NCBI GenBank assembly: GCA_037131735.1
Contig: JBAXQM010000010.1
Coordinates: 1 to 64,000 of the forward strand
Length of the DNA: 64,000 bases
DNA from: CAIUPE01 sp037131735
GTDB lineage: Bacteria; Pseudomonadota; Alphaproteobacteria; Rhizobiales; Beijerinckiaceae
Direction: 5' to 3'
The position numbers were made by a program, and so were the translations under genes. This document shows, piece after piece, positions 53,773-63,370 of the stretch. The notes under the pieces were generated by a model. It was not told the DNA's origin. It saw only the letters and a list, made by a program, of their open reading frames with translations, and did not search any database. The first letter of the stretch is position 1. Every line of letters starts with the position of its first letter.

Positions 53773-55014
53773 ATGACCAACAAACACCCTATCAGCGTCA
53801 ATGGCCGGACTTATTCATGGCCGCAAAAGCCCCTCGTGGTGATTTGTCTCGACGGCTCGGAGCCCGCTTATACAGATGAAGCCCGCAAGCGGGGATTAAT
53901 GCCGAACCTCGAGCGCGTAATTCAAAAAGGCGGCGAATATCGCGCGCATTCAGTTGTACCAAGCTTCACTAATCCAAATAATCTATCGATCGCCACGGGC
54001 CGTCCACCCGAAGTTCATGGCATTTGCGGCAATTATCTGATCGACCCCGATACGGGTCTTGAGACGATGATGAATGATCCGAAATGGCTGCGTGCACCAA
54101 CGATCTTTGCTGAATTTCAAAAAGCGGGTGCGCGGATCTTGATGGTCACCGCGAAAGACAAATTGCGCCTGCTTTTGTCGAAGGGTCTTGTATATGACGG
54201 AAGCGCGATTGCCTTCTCGTCAGAGAAAGCAGACAAGGCGACGAGCGCGGAAAACGGACTCGATAATCCTTGCGCTCAATGGTCCATGGCTCTGCCTGAT
54301 GTCTATTCAGCAGATCTCTCGGAATTTGTTTTTGCAGCAGGCGTAAAGCTCATCCCTGAATTCAAACCGGATATTACCTATCTTTCGACAACCGATTTCA
54401 TTCAGCATAAATATGGGCCTACCGAAAAAGGTGCACTCGATTTCTATGCGATGTTTGATTCCTATGTCGGGCAACTTGACGCGCTCGGCGTCACACTGAT
54501 TGTCACAGCCGATCATGGCATGAATGATAAGCATCTCGCGAATGGTGAACCGGATGTTCTCTATCTACAAGACGATCTTGATGCGGCCTTTGGCGAAGGC
54601 AAAACCAAAGTGATTTTACCAATCACTGATCCCTATGTTGTGCATCATGGCGCTTTGGGATCTTATGCCGCGATTTACACTTATGGTGCCGATCCCAAAG
54701 CCGTTGCAAAACATCTCGCGGCCCTTGAAGGTATGGATGCGGTCTTGGAAAAGGCGCAGGCCTGCGCCCGCTTTGGTCTGCCGCCGGATCGTACAGGTGA
54801 TGTAATTGCCGTTTCAGGCGGAAAAAACAAAAGCAAGGTCATCGGCACATCGCGTTCAAAACATGATCTCTCAGGCCTTGATGTGCCTTTGCGTTCACAT
54901 GGCGGGTTGACCGAGCAAACGGTACCCTTCTTCATCAATACGAAATCCGCAACGCTCCCCGAAGGTTTGCGTAATTTCGATGCCTATTTTGTCGGTTGTT
55001 CGGCTGCGGAGTAA
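53773..55014 (+). CDS. phnA: Phosphonoacetate hydrolase
   Basis: This 413-residue alkaline-phosphatase-superfamily enzyme cleaves the C-P bond of phosphonoacetate to acetate and phosphate. Metal ligands and the nucleophile are recognisable: Asp in VVICLDGSEPAYTDEA, Thr in SFTNPNNLSIATGRPPEVHG, then TTDFIQHKYGP, TADHGMND and RSHGGLTEQTVPF. The protein is cytosolic. It lies between phnW and phnY (6-bp and 3-bp gaps), completing the three-step hydrolytic pathway. Confidence 0.94.
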   Translation: MTNKHPISVNGRTYSWPQKPLVVICLDGSEPAYTDEARKRGLMPNLERVIQKGGEYRAHSVVPSFTNPNNLSIATGRPPEVHGICGNYLIDPDTGLETMMNDPKWLRAPTIFAEFQKAGARILMVTAKDKLRLLLSKGLVYDGSAIAFSSEKADKATSAENGLDNPCAQWSMALPDVYSADLSEFVFAAGVKLIPEFKPDITYLSTTDFIQHKYGPTEKGALDFYAMFDSYVGQLDALGVTLIVTADHGMNDKHLANGEPDVLYLQDDLDAAFGEGKTKVILPITDPYVVHHGALGSYAAIYTYGADPKAVAKHLAALEGMDAVLEKAQACARFGLPPDRTGDVIAVSGGKNKSKVIGTSRSKHDLSGLDVPLRSHGGLTEQTVPFFINTKSATLPEGLRNFDAYFVGCSAAE

Positions 55015-55017
55015 ATT

Positions 55018-56460
55018 ATGAGCGAGATCATTAAAGGCGCGATGCGCATCGGCGGCAAAGAGGTTTCAACCGACGCGGTCGTGAATGTTCATTATCCTTA
55101 TACGAATGAAGTGATGGGCACTGTTCCGGCGGGACGCGCCGAGCACGCGCGCAAAGCGTTTTCCATTGCCTCCAATTTCAAGCCGAAACTCACGCGTTAT
55201 GAGCGGCAAAAAATTCTCTTCCGCACAGCCGAGCTGATCAACGCGCGTAAAGACACGCTTTCGCCTTTGATCACGCGAGAGCTTGGCATTTCATTGAAAG
55301 ATTCGCTCTATGAATGCGGCCGTGCTTATGACGTGTTCATGCTCGCGGGGCAGCTATCTATTCTTGATGACGGGCAAATTTTCTCTTGCGACCTCACACC
55401 GCATGGAAAGCCAAGAAAGATATACACGAAACGCGAACCGGTGCGGGCGATCTCAGCAATTACGCCTTTCAATCATCCGCTAAACATGGTCTCTCATAAA
55501 ATTGCACCGGCGATTGCCACCAACAATCGCGTTGTCTGCAAGCCAACAGAGCTTACTCCCCTTACCGCAATTGCGCTCGCCGATATTCTTTATGAAGCGG
55601 GGCTGCCTCCTGAAATGTTCCAGGTCGTCACGGGTATGCCGAATGATATCGGCGATGAGATGGTGACCAACCCCGATATCGAGCTCATCACCTTCACTGG
55701 CGGTGTAACGGTCGGCAAATTGATTGCGACAAAGGCCGGCTATAGACGCGCGGCGCTTGAGCTTGGTGGTAATGATCCTTTTATCATCTGCGATGATCTC
55801 TCCGATAGCGATCTCGATAAGGCGGCGGAACTCGCCGTTGCTGGCGCGACAAGAAATTCAGGCCAGCGCTGCACAGCGGTGAAACGCATTCTCTGCATGG
55901 AGAAGGTCGCTGATGCATTCGTTGCAAAAGTGCTTGAGAAAGCGAAGAAGATCAAATTTGGTGATCCCATGAATCCGGATACGGATCTTGGTACCGTTGT
56001 GCATGAACAAGCTGCGGCTTTGTTTGAACAACGCGTTTTGAAAGCGGCGGAACAGGGCGCAAAAATTCTCTATCATCCGGAACGCAAGGGCGCTTTGTTG
56101 CCGCCAATCACGGTAGACTTCGTTCCGCATTCTTCAGAGCTGGTGATGGAAGAAACATTCGGTCCCATCGTGCCGATCGTGCGTGTGCCGAATGATGTCG
56201 AGAAGGTGATTGAAATTTCAAATTCAACCGCCTTCGGCCTGTCTTCAGGCGTTTGCACAAACCGGCTCGATCGCATCACCGCCTTTATCGAAGGGCTGAA
56301 TGTCGGCACAGTGAATATCTGGGAAGTGCCGGGTTACCGGATTGAAATGTCGCCCTTTGGCGGCATCAAAGATTCTGGCAACGGCGTCAAAGAAGGCGTG
56401 ATGGAAGCGATGAAATTCTTCACCAATGTGAAGACCTATTCGCTTCCCTGGCCGGTCTAA
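55018..56460 (+). CDS. phnY: Phosphonoacetaldehyde dehydrogenase
   Basis: This 480-residue NAD-dependent aldehyde dehydrogenase oxidises phosphonoacetaldehyde to phosphonoacetate. The ALDH active site is intact: Asn in SAITPFNHPLNMVSH, Glu in ALELGGNDPFIICDD and Cys in RNSGQRCTAVKRIL. The NAD fold motif FTGGVTVGKLIA is also present. The specific call relies on its place in phnW-phnA-phnY; in isolation only the ALDH family could be stated. A GGAG in the phnA tail serves as ribosome site. Confidence 0.92.
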   Translation: MSEIIKGAMRIGGKEVSTDAVVNVHYPYTNEVMGTVPAGRAEHARKAFSIASNFKPKLTRYERQKILFRTAELINARKDTLSPLITRELGISLKDSLYECGRAYDVFMLAGQLSILDDGQIFSCDLTPHGKPRKIYTKREPVRAISAITPFNHPLNMVSHKIAPAIATNNRVVCKPTELTPLTAIALADILYEAGLPPEMFQVVTGMPNDIGDEMVTNPDIELITFTGGVTVGKLIATKAGYRRAALELGGNDPFIICDDLSDSDLDKAAELAVAGATRNSGQRCTAVKRILCMEKVADAFVAKVLEKAKKIKFGDPMNPDTDLGTVVHEQAAALFEQRVLKAAEQGAKILYHPERKGALLPPITVDFVPHSSELVMEETFGPIVPIVRVPNDVEKVIEISNSTAFGLSSGVCTNRLDRITAFIEGLNVGTVNIWEVPGYRIEMSPFGGIKDSGNGVKEGVMEAMKFFTNVKTYSLPWPV

Positions 56461-56515
56461 AAGACGCGGGGCTCGCTTTAATCTCACGACCCGCCGCTGG
56501 TCCAGCTTTGACAAA

Positions 56516-56558
56516 CTGGCTCCATCATGCTCGTCTGGTCTCATTGCTGTAGAGCCAG
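56516..56558 (+). promoter_or_regulatory. Repeats before the MocR gene (possible operator)
   Basis: CTGGCTC (56516-56522) and GAGCCAG (56552-56558) form a 7-bp inverted repeat. CTGGctcCAT and CTGGtctCAT also repeat directly 19 bp apart (56516 and 56535). TTGACA at 56509-56514 could be a -35 box, but no good -10 follows. MocR proteins usually bind repeats in front of their own gene. The evidence is weak. Confidence 0.3.
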
Positions 56559-56572
56559 AGGATCAAACTCGC

Positions 56573-58096
56573 GTGAATCGTCCCGAGCCCAAAGGCGCGC
56601 CCGCGCAACGGATCTTGAGCGGCGATGAGCCCATCATCTGGGAAGCGCTCTTCCGTAAATTCTCGCATGAGGGGCGCTCGCTTCAGGTCCAAATCCGGCA
56701 AATGATTGTGGCGGCCATCGAGGAGCGTCGCATTCCTCGCAATGCGCGGATGCCCTCAAGTCGTGATCTGGCGACGCTACTGGGGGTCGCGCGCAACACC
56801 GTGGTGCTTGCCTATCAGCAGCTCGTCGATGAAGGCTTCCTCGAGAGCCGCGAGCGGAGTGGCTATTTCATCAAAGGTGCGGCTTCGGGACGGCCCAAGG
56901 AGACGGTCGAAGTACGCGCCGATCATCCGGATGATCCGGATTGGACGAGCCGCTTTTCGATCAGGCCATCAGCGCGGCGCAATATTGTGAAGCCGCGCGA
57001 ATGGTTACGTTACCCCTATCCGTTTCTCTATGGCCAATTTGATCCCGCGCTGTTTCCCACAAATGATTGGCGCGAATGCGCGCGCGGCGCGTTAAGCGTG
57101 CTCGAAATTCACAATTGGGCGCGCGATCTTGTCGATGGTGATGATCCGGAATTGATTGATCAATTGCGGCTCCATGTTTTGCCGCGTCGCGGCATTTGGG
57201 CCAATCCGGATGAAATCATCGTCACGATTGGCGCGCAGCAAGCGCTTTATCTTCTCGCGCGTTTGTTGCTCTCACCGCAAACGCGGATTGGTGTCGAGGA
57301 TCCGGGCTATCCCGATGCGCGCAATATTTTTGCGACCATGACGGATTTTGTTGAGCCTTATCCTGTCGACGACGAAGGCCTCATTCTCTCGGATGATCTT
57401 AATCGCTGTGACTATCTTTATGTCACGCCCGGCCATCAATGCCCGACAACAGCAACGATGCCACTTCAAAGGCGCACGGATCTTTTGCAAAAAGCAGTCG
57501 ATGAAGATTTTATAATCATCGAAGATGATTACGAAACCGAGTTAACGCCCGATAGTCGTGAGACGCCGGCATTGAAGAGTTTCGATAATTCTGGTCGTGT
57601 TCTTTATGTCGGCTCGCTTTCGAAAGTTCTCGCGCCGGGTTTGCGCCTTGGATACATCATCGCCCCCGCGACCGTGATCCGTGAATTGCGGGCCTTGCGG
57701 CGTTTGATGCTGCGTCATCCCCCCTCAAACAATCAACGCGCGGCCGCGTTGTTTTTGGGTCTAGGTCATTACAAAGCGCATATGCGACGTCTCGGCGCCG
57801 CTTTGAATAAACGCGGTGAAATTTTGAGAGAGGCGCTTCAAAAACATCTACCTGAATTCCGCGTGAAACTCGGCCCTGGCTTCTCAAGTTGTTGGCTCGA
57901 AGGGCGCGCCGAGCTCGATGCGACAAAGCGTGTCGCACAAGCTGAGAAAAAAGGCGTTCTGGTTGAAGCAGGTGATATCTTCTTCATACAGGATCATCCG
58001 CCCAAAAACTTTGTTCGGTTAGGTTTTGCGTCTATTCCGCTTGAACGCATAGAGCCTGGCATCGCCGCGCTGGCTGATGCCTACCGAAACTCATAA
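56573..58096 (+). CDS. MocR-type PLP-dependent regulator (GntR HTH + aminotransferase)
   Basis: This 507-residue fusion has an N-terminal GntR winged helix (residues 35-100: LQVQIRQMIVAAIEERRI, MPSSRDLATLLGVARNTVVLAYQQL). A full aminotransferase class I/II domain follows, with the PLP Lys in YVGSLSKVLAPGLRLGYI and the cofactor Asp in IIEDDYETEL. Such proteins are transcription factors that sense amino compounds through PLP (PdxR, GabR, TauR). The start is GTG. It stands 112 bp after phnY and 11 bp before ackA. It may control the downstream ureohydrolase or the phosphonate genes. The ligand is unknown. Confidence 0.9.
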   Translation: MNRPEPKGAPAQRILSGDEPIIWEALFRKFSHEGRSLQVQIRQMIVAAIEERRIPRNARMPSSRDLATLLGVARNTVVLAYQQLVDEGFLESRERSGYFIKGAASGRPKETVEVRADHPDDPDWTSRFSIRPSARRNIVKPREWLRYPYPFLYGQFDPALFPTNDWRECARGALSVLEIHNWARDLVDGDDPELIDQLRLHVLPRRGIWANPDEIIVTIGAQQALYLLARLLLSPQTRIGVEDPGYPDARNIFATMTDFVEPYPVDDEGLILSDDLNRCDYLYVTPGHQCPTTATMPLQRRTDLLQKAVDEDFIIIEDDYETELTPDSRETPALKSFDNSGRVLYVGSLSKVLAPGLRLGYIIAPATVIRELRALRRLMLRHPPSNNQRAAALFLGLGHYKAHMRRLGAALNKRGEILREALQKHLPEFRVKLGPGFSSCWLEGRAELDATKRVAQAEKKGVLVEAGDIFFIQDHPPKNFVRLGFASIPLERIEPGIAALADAYRNS

Positions 58097-58107
58097 CGGA
58101 ACGACGC

Positions 58108-59286
58108 ATGCGCCTTATCCTTATTCTCAATGCCGGATCATCGAGTGTGAAATGCGCATTGATGCAAATTGATGAGCAAGGTGTTGCCCATGATCTTGCT
58201 CGCGGCGCGATTGACGGTCTCGGACAAAATGTCGAATTTTCAATGCGTTTCATGGATGGTCATCCGGCTATCAAAGAGGCGATGCCAGCGGGTTCACATA
58301 TATCTCACAAGGAAGCTCTGTCTCTAATTCTCAATACGGTTGATCGCCTTTACGGATTATCCTCGCTCGTCGCGGCGGGCCATCGGATCGTTCATGGCGG
58401 ACCCGATTTTGTTAAGCCCGTTCGACTTAATCGTGCGAATGTTGATGAGCTTAGAAAGCTCATTCCGCTCGCGCCTTTACATCAACCGCATAATCTTGCG
58501 GCCGTGGATTCGCTGTTTGAGCTTCTTCCAAATCTGCCGCAAGTCGGATGTTTCGATACCGCCTTTCATTCGACCATGCCTGCGATCGCCCGCAATTTTG
58601 CTTTGCCTAAGGCACTTACTGAAAAGGGTATCCGGCGATACGGCTTCCACGGCATCTCTTACAATTATATTGCGGAAGCCTTTGCCGCACGCGATCCCGA
58701 GCGCGCAAGAGGCCGGGTGATTGTTGCCCATCTCGGCAATGGTGCATCGCTTTGCGGCATGATCAATGGGCAGAGCATTGTGACCACGATGGGCTTTTCC
58801 GCACTTGATGGCCTTATGATGGGTACACGCACGGGCACAATCGATCCCGCTGTGATTTTCTATCTGATGAGCGAAGATAAAATGAGCGCCGAGGCGGTTG
58901 AGAAACTGCTCTATAGCCAGTCAGGGCTCCTTGGTGTGTCAGGTCTATCGAATGATATGCGCACATTACGAAAAGCGGCACCGGACAATGTAGATGCAAA
59001 GATGGCTCTTGCAATGTTCACCTATCGCGTCATTCGCGAGATAGGATCAGTTGCAGCGGCAATGAATGGTGTTGATGCGCTCGTCTTTACGGCGGGCATT
59101 GGCGAAAATGATTCCGAGTTGCGCGCGGATGTTATCAAGGGTCTCAGTCATCTCGGATTTGTATTGAACCACGATTCCAATGAGCAGCGTGGCTTTCAGA
59201 TCAGCACCTCGTCGCATCCCGCGGCATTCGTTATGGCGACGAATGAAGAAGCACTAATCGCCCACTCTACAGTTACTCTGTTATAG
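58108..59286 (+). CDS. ackA: Acetate kinase
   Basis: This 392-residue ASKHA-fold kinase interconverts acetate plus ATP and acetyl phosphate. It begins ILNAGSSSVKCALMQ. The substrate Arg is in AGHRIVHGG, the catalytic Asp in VGCFDTAFHSTMP, the nucleotide loops in IVAHLGNGASLCG and MGTRTGTIDPAVIF, and the closing metal Glu in FTAGIGENDSELR. No pta gene is in the window. Its place after phnW-phnA-phnY suggests it captures the acetate released by PhnA, but it is also only 11 bp from the MocR gene. The pathway link is an inference. Confidence 0.94.
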   Translation: MRLILILNAGSSSVKCALMQIDEQGVAHDLARGAIDGLGQNVEFSMRFMDGHPAIKEAMPAGSHISHKEALSLILNTVDRLYGLSSLVAAGHRIVHGGPDFVKPVRLNRANVDELRKLIPLAPLHQPHNLAAVDSLFELLPNLPQVGCFDTAFHSTMPAIARNFALPKALTEKGIRRYGFHGISYNYIAEAFAARDPERARGRVIVAHLGNGASLCGMINGQSIVTTMGFSALDGLMMGTRTGTIDPAVIFYLMSEDKMSAEAVEKLLYSQSGLLGVSGLSNDMRTLRKAAPDNVDAKMALAMFTYRVIREIGSVAAAMNGVDALVFTAGIGENDSELRADVIKGLSHLGFVLNHDSNEQRGFQISTSSHPAAFVMATNEEALIAHSTVTLL

Positions 59287-59308
59287 TAAGTGATAAGGAA
59301 CTATAATC

Positions 59309-60277
59309 ATGACTCTGAAAGACCTGAAGCGCTATCCCGAAATGAGTGAACCGCAATTGCGCCCGCGTTATTCGGGTGTAGCGACATTCTTCAGAACGCC
59401 GCTTGTGGACTCTCTTGCTGGTGTGGATATCGGCGTCATCGGTGTGCCCTTCGATGGTGGCGTAACAAACCGGACGGGCACCCGTCATGGTCCCCGCGCG
59501 GTGCGCGAGCAGACAACGCTGGTACGCCGCGTTAATCAAGCAACAGGCATTACACCCTTTGATCTCGTGAATGTTGCTGATTGCGGTGACGCGTTTCTCG
59601 AAGCGCCCTACGAATTGAATGGCGCTCATAAAGAAATCGAAGAGTATTTTGCCAAGTTCAAAGCCGCAAATGTCACGACCTTAGGCGTGGGCGGTGATCA
59701 TTCCATTTCGCTCCCGATTTTACGGGCCATTGCGAAAGATGGCCCTATCGGCATGATTCATATCGATGCGCATTGCGATACGGGTGATGATTATCTCGGT
59801 TCCAAATTCCATCATGGCGCGCCCTTCTCGCGCGCGGTTGAAGAAGGGCTCCTCGATCCGAAACGCGTGATTCAAATTGGTATCCGTGGCTCGATCAATC
59901 ACAAGGACATGTGGAAGTTCAGTCATGATTCAGGCATGCGCGTCGTCTATATGGAGGAGTTGAATGATAAGGGTTGGCGCTGGGCTGCGGAAGAGGCGCG
60001 TAAAATCGCAGGTGCTGGCAAAACCTATCTCTCTTTTGATATTGATTCCCTTGATCCCGTCTTTGCACCCGGTACAGGCACACCTGAATCTGGAGGTATA
60101 ACCATGATCGAAGCGCAGCGCATGATCCGCGCACTTGATGGCGTTGATTTCATTGGTGCCGATATGGTTGAAGTGTCGCCACCTTTCGACAATGGCACAA
60201 TCACGGCGCAATGCGGCGCGAATATTCTTTTTGAAATTCTTTGCGTCTTGGCAACCGCGCGCGCGAAGAAAAAATAA
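59309..60277 (+). CDS. Agmatinase-family ureohydrolase
   Basis: This 322-residue arginase/agmatinase fold enzyme has both manganese sites complete: His in VGGDHSISLPILRAI, Asp-His-Asp in IHIDAHCDTGDD and the last pair in SFDIDSLDPVFAPGTG. Substrates of this family include agmatine, guanidinobutyrate, guanidinopropionate and, in some lineages, guanidine itself. The sequence alone does not decide, so no symbol is given. It lies 22 bp after ackA, ends at a strong terminator and faces an ABC transporter of polyamine type. Confidence 0.9.
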   Translation: MTLKDLKRYPEMSEPQLRPRYSGVATFFRTPLVDSLAGVDIGVIGVPFDGGVTNRTGTRHGPRAVREQTTLVRRVNQATGITPFDLVNVADCGDAFLEAPYELNGAHKEIEEYFAKFKAANVTTLGVGGDHSISLPILRAIAKDGPIGMIHIDAHCDTGDDYLGSKFHHGAPFSRAVEEGLLDPKRVIQIGIRGSINHKDMWKFSHDSGMRVVYMEELNDKGWRWAAEEARKIAGAGKTYLSFDIDSLDPVFAPGTGTPESGGITMIEAQRMIRALDGVDFIGADMVEVSPPFDNGTITAQCGANILFEILCVLATARAKKK

Positions 60278-60304
60278 CGACGATACTTCGAAAGACGGAA
60301 TAAT

Positions 60305-60333
60305 AAAAAGCCCGCTCAAGAGCGGGCTTTTTT
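60305..60333. terminator. Bidirectional intrinsic terminator
   Basis: GCCCGCT (60310-60316) and AGCGGGC (60321-60327) form a 7-bp stem with loop CAAG. AAAAA lies before it and TTTTTT after it, so both converging transcripts (ureohydrolase on plus, ABC permease on minus) get a T-run. It sits in the 59-bp gap between the two genes. Confidence 0.9.
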
Positions 60334-60336
60334 CTT

Positions 60337-61227
60337 TCACGCGTGAAGCGTGGCCTTTTCAATTGATTCCAATTCGCGAAGCTCTGCCGCATGGGCGGCA
60401 TCAAGGCGGGCTTGCCGCTCACGATCTTCGCGCCGTTTGACGAGTTCATAAATAATCGCGCCCACAATTGTCACGGCAATAATCAAAACCGCGAGTGCGC
60501 TGATCGCTGGTGTTGTGCCTTGGCGGACACGACCGGCGAGAACGGTCGTCAATGTCTTATCAGCGAGAATAGCGAAGGTGGTGGTGTTATAATTCTCGAA
60601 TGAGGAGAGAAACGCCAAGACAGCAGAGGAGAAAATTGCCGGCCGCAAGAAAGGCAGCAAGATGTGGAAGAAGACTTGCGTTTGTGAAGCGCCGAGATCG
60701 AGGCCGGCTTCTTCCTGTGCGCGATCAAAACGATTCAAGCGCGACATAAACATCAACATGCAATAGGCCGAGATGAAACTCGATTGACCAAGCACTGCCA
60801 AGAATACGCCATCATAGAGAAACTTTGAATTCGTTGCGGTTGTCAGATCACGCCAGAAGACAACGGTCGAAATACCAATGATGACGCCCGGGGTGAGTAC
60901 GGGGGAAACAACGATCACATAATAGAAAGAACGAGCCTTCGAATAGATTTGGCTCATCATCATCGCGGCGGCGAGTCCGAGCGGCACGGAGAGTAAAACA
61001 ACCCACATGCCAATCCAAAGACTATTCTTCATCCCGTAAACCATATCGCGGTCATTCAGGAGTTTTTCGAACCAGGTCAGAGTAAGGCCTTCGATCGGAT
61101 AGACCTGCGGGTAAGTCGAAGTGTTGAAAGACGAGATGCCCATCACAATCAACGGACCAAACAAGAACCCGAAGAAAATCGCCATATAAAAGGCCAGCAT
61201 CACATTCATGACGGTCTTTGAACTCAT
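60337..61227 (-). CDS. ABC transporter permease (PotC-like)
   Basis: This 296-residue inner-membrane permease has six hydrophobic helices. The inner loop that couples to the ATPase is seen in RFDRAQEEAGLDLGASQTQVFFHILLPFLRPAIFS (EAA motif, near residues 165-200). The type I importer pattern resembles spermidine/putrescine PotC and the 2-aminoethylphosphonate permease PhnV. The ATG at 61227 overlaps the upstream permease stop by 4 bp (ATGA). An upstream ATG at 61290 is inside that gene. Confidence 0.9.
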   Translation of the reverse strand: MSSKTVMNVMLAFYMAIFFGFLFGPLIVMGISSFNTSTYPQVYPIEGLTLTWFEKLLNDRDMVYGMKNSLWIGMWVVLLSVPLGLAAAMMMSQIYSKARSFYYVIVVSPVLTPGVIIGISTVVFWRDLTTATNSKFLYDGVFLAVLGQSSFISAYCMLMFMSRLNRFDRAQEEAGLDLGASQTQVFFHILLPFLRPAIFSSAVLAFLSSFENYNTTTFAILADKTLTTVLAGRVRQGTTPAISALAVLIIAVTIVGAIIYELVKRREDRERQARLDAAHAAELRELESIEKATLHA

Positions 61228-62240
61228 TTCGCAATCTCCCCGAGAGAGAGGCGACCCAAGCGCAACACGAGCAGAACAAAGCTGACGCAAGCGAGTAAGA
61301 GAATGAAGGCATAGGCCGCGCCCTGCGGCCAGTTGAAGGCTTGGAAGAAGCGATCATAGAGAATGGGCGTAAACCACAAGGAGCGCGGCCCGCCGAGAAC
61401 AAGCGGGGCGGCGAGTGAGCCAGCGCTCAACATAAAGACAAGCGTGCATCCGGATGCGATGCCGGGCTTCGCAAAAGGAATAACGATGAAGGAATGAATA
61501 TGCCACCAAGGCGCGCCGAGATCGCGCGCGGCTTCGATCTGGGCATGATCAAGCGTTTCGATCGCATTATAGAGCGAGAAGATCATCATCAACATATAGG
61601 CGTAGCCGAGACCGGCATAGAGCGCGATATCATTGCCGATGAAATCAATCGGTTGATCAACAAAGCCCGCACCAAGAAGCATTTTATTGATGAGGCCACC
61701 GCTCGAGAAAATAATACGAAATGCGAACGCGCGCAGAATTTCATTCACCCAATAAGGAGCAATCAAAAGCAGGAGGAGGAAGCGTACACGTGCTGGGCGC
61801 GCGGCCTGCGCCATGTAATAGGCAAGCGGATAGCATAAGGCGAAGTTGAACAAGGCCACCAAAAGACTGGCAAGAATTGTCAGGAAGAAGGCCTTGATGT
61901 GAACCCAGTTGATCGCATCGCTGCTCGTTGTCGAGCCATAAATGAAGTAGTGATAATTTTCGAAGGTGTAGAGATCTTTTGGTCCACCCATCTCAACCGG
62001 CGGCAATTTTGGACGAAATGACATTTCGACCATGAAGAGCTGCGGCAACACGATCATGAACAAAGCCCAGAACGCAACCGCGACAATCAGATAGATTGCG
62101 ACCGGCGTTCCATTGCGTTCAAAGAAACTCTTTTTCGTAACGCCTACCGGCTTCGGTTCAAATTTGGCCATCACCCAAAAAATGACGAAGGCCAGAACCG
62201 GGAGCAGGAAAATGAAGGGATGGCCGGTGGAGCTTAACAT
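61224..62240 (-). CDS. ABC transporter permease (PotB-like)
   Basis: This 338-residue permease begins with an extra N-terminal helix (FIFLLPVLAFVIFWVMAKF), then six core helices. The coupling EAA loop is DHAQIEAARDLGAPWWHIHSFIVIPFAKPGIASG. Large periplasmic loop 1 (about residues 60-110) is typical of PotB-type subunits. It lies 11 bp after the ATPase gene and overlaps the PotC-like gene by 4 bp. Confidence 0.9.
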   Translation of the reverse strand: MLSSTGHPFIFLLPVLAFVIFWVMAKFEPKPVGVTKKSFFERNGTPVAIYLIVAVAFWALFMIVLPQLFMVEMSFRPKLPPVEMGGPKDLYTFENYHYFIYGSTTSSDAINWVHIKAFFLTILASLLVALFNFALCYPLAYYMAQAARPARVRFLLLLLIAPYWVNEILRAFAFRIIFSSGGLINKMLLGAGFVDQPIDFIGNDIALYAGLGYAYMLMMIFSLYNAIETLDHAQIEAARDLGAPWWHIHSFIVIPFAKPGIASGCTLVFMLSAGSLAAPLVLGGPRSLWFTPILYDRFFQAFNWPQGAAYAFILLLACVSFVLLVLRLGRLSLGEIAK

Positions 62241-62251
62241 TGTTCAAGCAC

Positions 62252-63316
62252 TCACGCGGGCAAAATGATGGCGTCGCTTGTCGAGAACGCAAAAGAGACA
62301 GCAGACCCTTCTGACGGGAACTCGCGCGCAGGTGCGCCGGTCAAAGTGGCAACGACACTCGACCCATCGGGCGCTTTCATTGTTAAATGCGTCGTCATGC
62401 CTTCATAGGCCGCATCCGCTGCGCTGCCTGCCAAATTGTTTTCGCCTTGCGCGCCAAAGCGCATCAATTCAGGGCGCACAAACAAAGTAGCTTTCGCGCC
62501 AACTGCGAGTGATTTTTTATTCAACCCTGTCAACCGCCCAACCGATGTTTCAATCTCAGCCTGATCGCCTGATACTTTCGTGATCGTTCCGGAGAACCCA
62601 TTATTCTCACCAACGAATGACGCAACAAATGACGTCTGGGGATGCTCATAAACATCGCGGCCATTGCCGATTTGTTCAATCTTACCGCGGTTCATCACGG
62701 CGATACGATCAGACATCGTCAAGGCTTCACCCTGATCATGTGTGATGTAAATAAAAGTAATGCCAACGCGACGTTGGATCGCGCGCAATTCATTGCGCAT
62801 ATGTTGGCGCAGTTTTAGATCGAGTGCGGAAAGCGGCTCATCGAGTAACAACACTTTTGGTTCGACGGCCAAAGCGCGTGCAATCGCGACGCGTTGCTTT
62901 TGACCGCCTGATAATTCTTCAATCTTCTTGTTGCCTTGATCGCTGAGCGCAATGAGATTCAACAATTCACCCACTTTGCGATCACGTTCCGCTTTTGGTA
63001 CGCCGCGCACGCGCAGGCCATAACCGATGTTTTCGGCAACAGTCATCAAAGGAAAAAGAGCAAGGTTTTGAAAGATCAATGCGGTGGGGCGTTGGTTTGG
63101 ACCAATGCCATTCATATCCTGACCGCCGATGCGGATCGTACCCTGCGTTGGCTCTTGGAAGCCAGAAATCGCGCGCAAGATCGTTGTCTTGCCGCAGCCC
63201 GATGGTCCGAGAAAGCTGAAAAACTCGCCTTGGCGAATCTGCAGCGATACATCTTTCACCGCCGTAAAAAGTCCAAATTGGACCGTGAGGTGATCAATCT
63301 CAACAGCGGCCGTCAT
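62252..63316 (-). CDS. ABC transporter ATP-binding protein (PotA-like)
   Basis: This 354-residue importer ATPase has Walker A in FLGPSGCGKTTILRAI, the ABC signature in IEELSGGQKQRVAIARAL, Walker B in VLLLDEPLSALDLKLR and the switch His in YITHDQGEALTMSD. A C-terminal TOBE domain follows (residues 235-354). This is the layout of PotA/FbpC/PhnT ATPases. It is the second gene of the transcript after the binding-protein gene, separated by a stem-loop. Confidence 0.93.
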   Translation of the reverse strand: MTAAVEIDHLTVQFGLFTAVKDVSLQIRQGEFFSFLGPSGCGKTTILRAISGFQEPTQGTIRIGGQDMNGIGPNQRPTALIFQNLALFPLMTVAENIGYGLRVRGVPKAERDRKVGELLNLIALSDQGNKKIEELSGGQKQRVAIARALAVEPKVLLLDEPLSALDLKLRQHMRNELRAIQRRVGITFIYITHDQGEALTMSDRIAVMNRGKIEQIGNGRDVYEHPQTSFVASFVGENNGFSGTITKVSGDQAEIETSVGRLTGLNKKSLAVGAKATLFVRPELMRFGAQGENNLAGSAADAAYEGMTTHLTMKAPDGSSVVATLTGAPAREFPSEGSAVSFAFSTSDAIILPA

Positions 63317-63370
63317 TGTACATCCATTATGTTCGTGACACTGCGCCGATCAAACCTACCGGCGGAAAAT

